From: Ceratorhiza oryzae-sativae
Taxonomy: Eukaryota > Basidiomycota > Agaricomycetes > Cantharellales > Ceratobasidiaceae
Direction: 5' to 3'
NCBI GenBank assembly: GCA_030998015.1
Contig: JARWMV010000244.1
Span: 620,001 to 684,000, forward strand
Length of the DNA: 64,000 nucleotides
The notes beneath the pieces were generated by a model, which worked only from the letters and a program-made list of their open reading frames with translations, was not told where the DNA came from and made no database searches. Numbering within the stretch: the first letter of the stretch is position 1; the number at the start of each line of letters is the position of its first letter. The position numbers and the translations under genes are program-made. Shown piece by piece: positions 55,780 to 64,000 of this stretch.

Positions 55780-58700
55780 ATGAATATTGAGAATATCCGA
55801 GCAGCCGTAACGGGCTCTGGCGCGTTCTACAACCTCAAAGGTGGGTTATATTATGGTTCATGTGCCAGCTGCTGAGAAGAGAGCAGCGTTGATCAAGGGT
55901 ATCCGAGCATGCAAGGTGCGTCATGCCAGCGATCCTGACGACGATGCCAACTGTTTGTAGACACTCGCAGACGAGCGGGCCCTCATCCAAAAGGAGTCGG
56001 CGGCGATTCGAACCTCGTTTAAAGAAGAAGACTCGTTTGCGAGACACAATAATATCGCCAAGTTGCTCTACATCCACATGCTGGGATACCCCGCCCACTT
56101 TGGCCAGATCGAATGCCTCAAGCTCGTGGCAAGCCCGAGGTTCTCTGACAAACGGCTGGGCTATTTGGGTATAATGCTGTTGCTCGACGAGAACCAAGAG
56201 GTGCTGATGCTCGTTACGAATTCGCTCAAAAAGTGAGTATCCAATCTAGCTTTGTGGATGGATCGAGTTAACATCGACTGTGCAGTGATATGAACCATTC
56301 CAATATGTACGCTGTTGGGCTCGCGCTGTGCACGTTTGCGAACATCTCGTCCGAGGAAATGTCGCGCGACTTGTGTAACGAGATCGAGAAGCTGCTGGGC
56401 TCAAGTAATACGTATATCAGGAAAAAGGTACGCGTCAACTCATTCTGACCTACTCCGCAACTTACTTTACATGCCTTTGCAGGCCGCCCTTTGTGCTCTG
56501 CGAATAGTTCGACGCGTTCCAGAACTTCTGGATCATTTTATCGAAGGCGCTAAATCGCTCCTGACCGACCGAAACCATGGGGTCCTCCTTTCTGGGATCA
56601 CCCTCGTATCCGAAATGTGTCAGACGAGCGAGAGCTGCTTAGAAGAATTCCGAAAGGTCAGTCGCCCCCACTTGCCTCTACGCTTTCGCCTTTCCTCACG
56701 ACTTTCGGCAGGCAACTACACTCCTCGTGCGACACCTCAAATCCCTCATCACCACTGGCTACTCACCTGAACACGACGTCAGCGGAATCACTGATCCATT
56801 CCTCCAAATCAAAATCCTCCGCCTCCTCCGCCAAATCGGTAAAAACGACCCCAGGGCGAGCGAAGCGATGAATGATATTTTAGCCCAAGTCGCAACGAAT
56901 ACCGATTCGACTAAGAATGTGGGGAATGCGATCTTGTACGAGACAGTGTTAACCGTGTTGGAGATCGAGGCCGATTCCGGGCTGAGGGTTATGGCGATCA
57001 ATATTTTGGGCAAATTTTTGAGTAATCGCGATAACAATATTCGGTGCGCTAGTATCGCCCCAGATATTTTTCTTGATTTTTGACGAAACGGATGTGGATA
57101 GATACGTGGCCCTCAACACGCTAAACAAAGTCGTCGCGATGGACACCAATGCCGTGCAAAGACATCGAAACATCATTCTTGATTGTCTTCGAGACGGAGA
57201 TATCTCGATTCGCCGACGGGCATTGGAGTTGTCATATGCGTTGATCAACGAGACAAACGTCCGAGTTTTGACGAGGGAGCTACTGGCTTTCTTGGAGGTG
57301 GCAGACAACGAATTCAAGTTGGGAATGACTACCCAGATTTCGCTCGCGGCCGAACGGTTCGCTCCTAACAAACGGTGGCACATTGATACTGTCTTGAGGG
57401 TTTTGAAGTTGGTATGTCTCCCCTTCGAGTTTTTCTCCCTCTCTTGGACAACTGATGCGACGAGAACAGGCAGGAAATTATGTTCGTGAAGAGGTCCTCT
57501 CGTCTTTCATTCGGCTCGTATGCCACACGCCTGAGCTACAAGCATATACAACTTCAAAACTGTATACAGCCCTGAAAGAGGACATATCGCAAGAGTCGCT
57601 AACGCTCGCCACCGTCTGGTTGTTGGGCGAGTTTGGAGAGGTATTGATCCAGGGGGGACTGGTTGACGAGGAGACGCCTAAACCAGTGCGTTCAATCCTA
57701 TCTGTTTTCACCCACGGGGGTTAACAATAGTTGGTTCAGATCCAAGACTCGGATATCCTTGACCTAGAAGAATCCATCCTCCAATCACCTTATGCAAACG
57801 CATTAATCCGTCAATTCGTTTTGACATCACTCGCCAAACTATCATCTCGCCCAGCATTCTCTGAACCGCAACGGCAACGAATTGTAACAATCCTCAACAG
57901 CTTCTCGACGTCAACCGAACTGGAAATCCAACAGCGCGCGGTAGAATTCACAAGCCTGTTCTCGCATGCAGACATTCGAGTGGGCGTATTGGAGGTCATG
58001 CCTCCTCCAGAGATCAAGGCGACGGTCATCGGAACCGTGAGCGAGAAGAGAAGTGTGGGCAGTACGAGGACCGATAAGGATGTAAGTTGTTTGACCAGAA
58101 TTTATGAGAATGAGTCTGATTTGGGGACACAGAGCCTTTTGGACCTTATGGGCGATGAACCTGCTGCTGCTGCAGCTTCCCCAGCTCCAGCTCAACCGAC
58201 TAACGACCTGCTTGCCGACCTGTTTGGTGGTGGCGGTGGGACAGCGAACCCAACCCCTGCAGCCCCGACTGCACCACAAAAGAACTCGATCCAGGATATT
58301 CTTGGCTTATTCGACGCTGCGCCCGCTGCACGACCTGTAGCTGCGCCTGCACCTGCGCCGGCTATGAATGGGTCGAGCCCGCTGGGCGGATTATTTGATG
58401 CTGCTCCTGCTGCTCCTTCCCCTGCACCGGTTCCAGTCCAAGCAAGGCCACCAGCGGCTCCTCAGCCAAATAGACCTACATTCATAGCATATGAAAATAA
58501 TGGTCTGAAAATCACATTGGTTCCCCAAGTACTGGCAGCGCGACCGGGGATGATCCAGATTCAGGCCCGGTTTGAGGCGCTCGCCAGCCCAGTCACGGGT
58601 GTAAGTTTCCAGGTCGCAGTTCCTCGGGTGAGTGATCTCGTTTTAGGTAGATGGAGAAGCAGTGGGGCTGACACGATGTGACGTTAATCAGACTCAACAA

Positions 58701-58951
58701 TTGCAGATGCTTCCAATGTCATCTGCTGACGTTCAGCCTGGCACAGTCGAGACACAGAATTTGAAGATATTGGCACCACCTGGGGTGAGTCTGGATCGTT
58801 TGTCGCTTCCTTTCTTCTGTTGCTGATTGCCATGACGTAGAGTCAAGTTAAACTGAGAATTCGGATGGGGTTCACCGTCAACGCCAGACAGATTCAGGAA
58901 CAAGTCGATTTTGCTGGATTCCCCGCGAGCATGACAAACGGAGTCTTGTAG
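55780..58951 (+). CDS. APL4: AP-1 complex gamma-adaptin
   Basis: The large subunit of the clathrin adaptor that sorts cargo between the trans-Golgi and endosomes. The ATG at 55780 ([20 protein letters not shown]) leads across an intron into [30 protein letters not shown] and the adaptin trunk: [78 protein letters not shown] and [21 protein letters not shown] proline/alanine-rich hinge contains clathrin-box-like SLLDLMGDE and [11 protein letters not shown]. The C-terminal gamma-ear runs from [16 protein letters not shown] to [15 protein letters not shown], with TAG at 58949-58951. Around ten introns; no frame break. The residues before FYNLK are longer than in homologues that begin closer to YHNLKALIKGIR. 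Confidence 0.95.
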
Positions 58952-60263
58952 TCGGATAATGAGTGTTCGATAGATCGCTGTTTTGTGATTGGTTTGGGTA
59001 TGAGTCAATTATTTGATCTTCAAGCGGCGAGGCTGTAGAAACAATAATTGAGTGGGGAAGCGGGGAATGCGAGGCAGTCTACTTGGCTGTTCTTGGATGG
59101 AAAGGGATCGTATTTGATTATTATTGGAATGGTTGCGAATGATTAGTTCAAATTCCTTTTAACTTTTCCGATCTCCATTTGAGGTAGCAGTGGGCTGTCA
59201 GACGACTCATAGAGTTGAATTATGATCCAGTACGATTATATGCGTGCAAGCTTGGATAGAATGCAATGGGCCATCGTTGTGCTGAAACCTATTGCTGGCC
59301 TCTGCACCCAATGGAATAGGCACTCGTTTCATCAATATTTCCATAAATACCTAAATACCATGTGCACACATGGGTCACGGAAATTTTGCAAATAGACCAC
59401 CCATGCTATCCTTGCCCTAGTGCATTACAGTCAACTAGCCGTTAGTGACGATAAATAATTTAGTTGAGCTTCAGCCTCCCGGTAATTCCACTTGGGTGGA
59501 GCCACACGAAACAACTACGGAGCAGGAGCAAACCGGAGTCAACCCATACTGCCTCGTGGAACTTGCGAAGGCGAGAGTGTTAATAAATATAGCAGATAGC
59601 TTGCCAAAGATGTTCTAGGGTTGTCCCCAGCAGGCATAGCTGTGCCTTGACTATTAAAAAAATGGTACCCGACATAGAGTCGCGTGTTCCATGGCTGAAA
59701 ACTTCAGTCCCGAATGTAGTCTCTTTCGCGACCAAGGAAGCAGAATGGCGATGGCATTTCATAAGGATTTAAAGTACTGAGAGAAGAAGCAGATATGCGC
59801 GGCGGTTAGTGACTGAAACAACAGCGTTCGCCCTTGACGCTTGGCGGCACTCTAGGATCATGGCAAATTCGGAAGCTTGGCCGAGGCCTTTTCACATTAA
59901 TCAGGGTCGCATTGAATTCAATATGACCTGTGGCCAAGACCAACTATCCTCTCGGCCGCTTCTAATTAGTCCCTCGGCCAGCTTGATCTAGATCAGCGAT
60001 GGCCATATTTGAGTGAGGCTAACGCTGTCGCTTTCGAGAACCAATCACAGAACCCCGGATGGCCAATGAACGATCATATTGGACACCAATCTGGTTTAAA
60101 CTCGAAATTACGAAACGCATTGATATTCCTTCAAACGCGGACATTTCAAAGTAGAGTACAAGGATATAAGCCTCTCAGAGCAAAACCCCTAGGCCCATGT
60201 TCTCACAGATCGAACCACGAAGAACGTCTCTGCAGAGGATGCGTTCAATGCTGTATCTCTGCT
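58952..60263. other. Intergenic, no supported gene
   Basis: 1.3 kb between the convergent AP-1 and CFEM genes. Frames at 59580-59762, 59809-59991 and 60009-60428 have no motif; the last is mostly antisense to the CFEM gene. Confidence 0.5.
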
Positions 60264-60592
60264 CTAATATCCCTGGTTGTGCTTACAGTTTCCGCAGAGT
60301 TGCTTTTCGAGGCTGAGAGCGGTGGCCAACTCGCTGGCAGTGCAGTTCTTATTGATACAGTTCCTTGCAGTGGTTTTGAAAGAACTGCTGTCGCAGCCAC
60401 AAGATTTGCTTTGGCTATATCATGGTAGCCTTCGTGAGTAATGTGCAGATTAGCCATCCAATACCAGACGTACAAATTCCCACATCCAGTAGAACTGGCT
60501 GCCGATTGAGAACAGGATTGGACACATGAAGGCACGCCTTGTGCGACAACTGATCCCGCAAAGACGAGGGCAAGGGCAACGAAGAACTTCAT
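60264..60592 (-). CDS. Small secreted CFEM-domain protein
   Basis: ATG at 60592 opens a signal peptide (MKFFVALALVFAGSVVA). The cysteine framework follows: VPSCVQSCSQSAASSTGCGN, then after an intron (GTACGT...AAAG) SCGCDSSSFKTTARNCINKN and C...LEKQLCGNC. Eight cysteines with a central C-x-C-D are the signature of CFEM domains, which bind haem or act at fungal surfaces and in effectors. The mature protein is about 75 residues. I placed the stop (TAG) at 60264; a GTAAGC just before it could be another donor, so the 3' end is uncertain. A TATA-like ATATAAGC (minus) lies near 60705. No GPI-anchor region is visible. Confidence 0.85.
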
Positions 60593-63052
60593 GGTTGCGA
60601 GCGAAAAAGGTAACGGGTAGAGTTATGTGAAGAGTAGAGCTTTGACGAGTACGGGGGCACGAAGAGCAAAGCAGTGATGCTTTTGTCGAGCCCGAGTGGG
60701 ATGCTTATATGCCTCTCGGATGACCTGGCCCTGAGAGGTATCTCATAAGTACCCTACCATCTGCAAAATGGTACACACGTAAGCCCGCGTGGGTTATCCA
60801 AGGAAGCGGTTCAAACCACCCCCGATATATATAAAGTTACATAAAGTAGCCCCTGCGTATGCCCAACGATGGTAACTACCCATGAAACTATTTTTGCCTG
60901 AGGTAGCAAATCCCCTTTGACGTAGCCTAAGCTCAAGAAGCGCACTCTGGGGGAGAGCAGGGGTACGTGTTTACTTTTTGTTCCCAGAAATAGGTGGCAG
61001 ACACCAACATGCTCAGCCAGCTTGGGTGTACTTTCTCTGGGAGATTTTGCTCTATTTCGTCAACTGTTTCCCGGTATGCAAATTAAGGTCTCACGGAATC
61101 CAGTGACCGGTGGGACAGTTGAATGTCTCTGGGCTGCGTGGGTTGTTCTCACTCTTGATCGACTCCTCTTGGTTGTGGTTGAATGATAAGGCTGACCCCA
61201 CAATGGCTCACACGATACGAACTAGGAGAGAGCACATATGCCACCCACCTTAAGCAACCCATCATCTCATCCGGCATCTCTCCAACATAAATCTATATCG
61301 ATTCGAGTAAACCATAGTTACAAGGGGAGCAGCACTTATTCGATACTGCTCGTAATTTTGGCATGTAACGATATGAGCCAAGGATCAGGCATTGGATGGA
61401 TGGATTGTCCGTGGGGGGTTGGGTTTATTTACAGTATCTGAGCCAGAAGCCGATCTGTTGGCTGGACTACCGAGCGGTGCCTAGACTTTTAGCGCCACGT
61501 AGAGGATGCTCAAATGGCTAAGGCGACGCCCAGTGGCCTGGGATTTACCAGAAAAAAAGTGGCCGATGCAACGCTGGCCAGAAATGATGGCTATTCAATC
61601 CCCCGGAAACCTTCCGATAAACTTCAGCCAGAGAATTTAATGTAGGAAAAGAAATAATTGATTGAGGTATAGCATTAAAATGTCGAGCTCCACCCCCGTG
61701 CATTCCTGCAGTTGTTAAACCTCGCACCTGCACTTTCAATCAAAACACAATATTATCGTCATGGATGGACGAGTGCCTAAGTGTGTTTTTCTGTGCATTA
61801 AATGTAGCACTGACAGAATATTCCTCTGTTACGATATGTAAATTGTACGAGAATTTGACTTTAGCCCCAGAGATACCTACACGGTGCAGGCTCGTTTAGA
61901 GGCCAATCGAGATGAATTATGCGAATGACAGTAGCAGAGATAGTCCTGTCGGAAACGTTGTCAAATGGGTCATCATTGACCGATTCCTCCATCGCCGGAG
62001 CGCGGAAGTGGGTGTGCAAGTACTCGGCGGGGCGTATTTCGACATTGTCAAACAGGCCAACACAAATCGTCTCATTTGACAGCAAAGTGTGAGCTATGGA
62101 TGTTGGATGATGTGATTTGGCTGTTTATTCGTAGTTTTGCCAAAGCGTCAGAACATGTACATGTCGGCGACGACGCGAGTGGGGATCAAGAGGAACATCG
62201 GTCACTTTTGCCGCTTCTTTAGTTCACGGAGAGCCTCCATGACATGCAATGCGTGACATCGAACCAAAAATCTACCTGCAGCCCGTACAAGGTTATTGTT
62301 TATTGCAGCTCATACGAGGTACAATTCCGCCACTCTGCTTCACGTCGGCAAAAGGGCGCGGAAACTGCAACCCCATGAAACAATCCACTGAAATCCAGAA
62401 TCAATTCCAAGCGATTACACTCCTGTCACAACCTGCTGTACTCACGCTGCGAGTGTATTAAAAGTTGTAAAAAGCGCTTGAGGAATTTAGCAGATCATTC
62501 TATGGGGTTGTAACCTTTGGTTCCCTTACCGATGCACACAACAACAGTCACACAGAGTATGCTGATTCAGCCCGCCACCCGTACTCTCATAAGCGCTGAA
62601 CGCACCTTTTCCCTCTCCATCACGAACTAGGCACTTTTCCACTCTCAAGTCAGGATCCCAAACATAGGGCGCGGACAGCGTAACGTCTGAGTTTTAAGCG
62701 ACGCTCAATCGGGTCTGGTATGGAAATCGCGTGAAGTAAGAGCCCTCGTAAGATACGCCTATTTTGGGCCCAGAGCTTAAAATGAAAATATGTGATAAAT
62801 TAGATACAAAGAAATAACAGAAAGGTGTCTAATCGTCCCAAGATGTATGAGAACCCTTCGTTTACGAGACCTCGGCAGAGCCGGGAACAGCAAGGCCTGC
62901 CTGCGACAAATCGGCAGGCAGATCTAGTTTGTCCCCGATGTGATTCGTAGTGTGTCCAGCAGAGTCTGTGAGTTGAGGTCGATGCACTGCGATTGTAGCG
63001 CCAATTCAAGAGAATGGCAGTGCCCAAAATCAGGCTCCTTATTGTCTATAAA
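60593..63052. other. Intergenic, no supported gene
   Basis: Apart from the CFEM promoter (TATA near 60705), no frame in this 2.4 kb shows a motif or convincing exon. Candidates at 61238-61441, 61861-62085 and 62249-62461 were examined and not supported. Confidence 0.4.
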
Positions 63053-63672
63053 TCAACCCTTCCAGTACTCTCGGCTATCCAGCCACTCTTCACCAGGTTC
63101 GTCTGTCGAAGCAACAGTGCAGTCTTCCCCAGCTTTCATGCTGATGTGCTCGCCAATGTCCTCCTGCTTGACTTCGTAGAACCTAGAGCGAGGTGTCAAC
63201 TTTGTATGGGTTGGAGCTGCTGGTCCATCAATGTACAAAAGGATATGGAATTAGCATAACCGAAAAAAGCGTCACGTTGAATCGCATACCAATGCCGTAA
63301 AATGACTGAACTGCACCTGTTGAATCATGGAATGTGCGTCAAGTTGTGTGCGCAACTTGGAGTACATACGAGTTGGTCGGGACCCAGCTCGCTCATCGCA
63401 CATGGAGTTGGGGAGAATAGAAACAGCTTTGTAAAGAGGTACCAAATAATTCGATTAGATTCCGACAACAAATCGGCGCATATAGCGATGAAATAACAGC
63501 CGACAAGATAAACATGAAGTGGGAATTTGCTGATTGTGCTATGCGTCGATTCAAGACACAGGATGGCGTGGGCCAGAGGTTCACCAACGTTGACAAGTTC
63601 GGTAGGCTTCAACTTGAATTTAATCGCTACTGGTTCACTAGCGCCCATGATATCAGCAACGACCTGGAGCAT
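63053..63672 (-). CDS. Possible spliced gene, unknown product
   Basis: Two minus-strand stretches look exon-like. One begins at ATG 63672 (MLQVVADIMGASEPVAIKFK) and stays protein-like to about 63500, followed by a GT donor-like site. The other, 63238-63053, contains SRFYEVKQEDIGEHISMKAG and ends EEWLDSREYWKG. Both are hydrophilic with ordinary codon use and lie in plausible order. I do not recognise the family, and the exon joins are not established. It may be chance open sequence. Confidence 0.3.
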
Positions 63673-64000
63673 TGATTAGTAAATTATGTATATAAGGAAG
63701 GTGAAGCTAGGTAGTTCTGGCAGTGTATTTGCTGCTGTGTCCATGTCACCTTTGCTGTAAACCTTGTACAACGCAGGAAGATTTTCTAGAACAGGGATGG
63801 CAATGTAGTATATAGTCACATGTCAAGTCTTGTCAATATTCTGGAGACTTTGTAGTATACTGAGTGATTTTCAAGTAGTGTTTAGCTTGCCAGTTGCCTG
63901 GTTTGACATTTTGAAATGGTTGAGTAACTTACATCATTGGACTAGTAGCTAGTAAAGATACATAAGATCCAAGGTGAGAGAGTAACAGTGAAATCTACTT

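Noticed and set aside
55995..56015. GATTCGAACC, another tRNA-like B box
   Set aside because: It is coding sequence of AP-1 gamma-adaptin (AAIRTSFKE). No cloverleaf around it.

Overview
The window looks like nuclear DNA of a filamentous basidiomycete, most likely an agaricomycete of the Rhizoctonia/Thanatephorus type. The organism is inferred: genes carry many 50-65 nt GT-AG introns, there are two F-box proteins and a CFEM protein, and a large chromodomain Ty3/gypsy landscape sits between conserved single-copy eukaryotic genes. No database search was possible. Family names rest on motifs and domain order visible in translation.

Left gene block (1-9.4 kb): the tail of an unknown gene; GPN2, a GPN-loop GTPase (minus); an intron-containing elongator tRNA-Met(CAT); a three-exon F-box-like gene (plus); the splicing factor PRP17/CDC40 (minus); and, sharing a short divergent promoter with it, a PTM1-like lung seven-transmembrane protein (plus).

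Transposon block (about 9.5-40.8 kb): nested mobile DNA, very poor in CpG. (i) 9.7-13.4 kb: fragments of a possible PD-(D/E)XK nuclease gene around a palindromic foldback, itself interrupted by a TIR element that contains a solo LTR. (ii) 13.5-18.5 kb: nested solo LTRs of three families (called B, C and D here), several with exact 5-bp target duplications. (iii) 18.5-25.35 kb: two opposite halves of a Ty3/gypsy element (family A, 376-bp LTRs): pol on the minus strand, gag-protease on the plus strand, both broken by nonsense codons. (iv) 25,348-39,742: a 14.4-kb chromodomain Ty3/gypsy element (family D) on the minus strand, with 1.3-kb LTRs, a very long Gag with a collagen-like segment, full protease-RT-RNaseH-integrase-chromodomain content and 3.1 kb of extra ORFs before the 3' LTR. 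(v) a truncated family C LTR.

Right gene block (41-64 kb): CAF40/CNOT9, an F-box gene, a GT32 glycosyltransferase, a secreted subtilase and ubiquitin-eS31 (all minus); then RFC3 (human RFC5) and AP-1 gamma-adaptin head to tail (plus); then a small secreted CFEM protein (minus). The last 3.4 kb has no gene I can support well. The host genes serve unrelated housekeeping pathways (polymerase assembly, splicing, mRNA decay, translation, replication, vesicle traffic) plus a few secreted or surface functions. They do not form a pathway cluster.

The most informative oddities are the accessory ORFs and collagen-like Gag of element D, its mismatched flanks, about ten single-base deletions with the same sign in its coding frame, and CGA-to-TGA style decay in the older copies.
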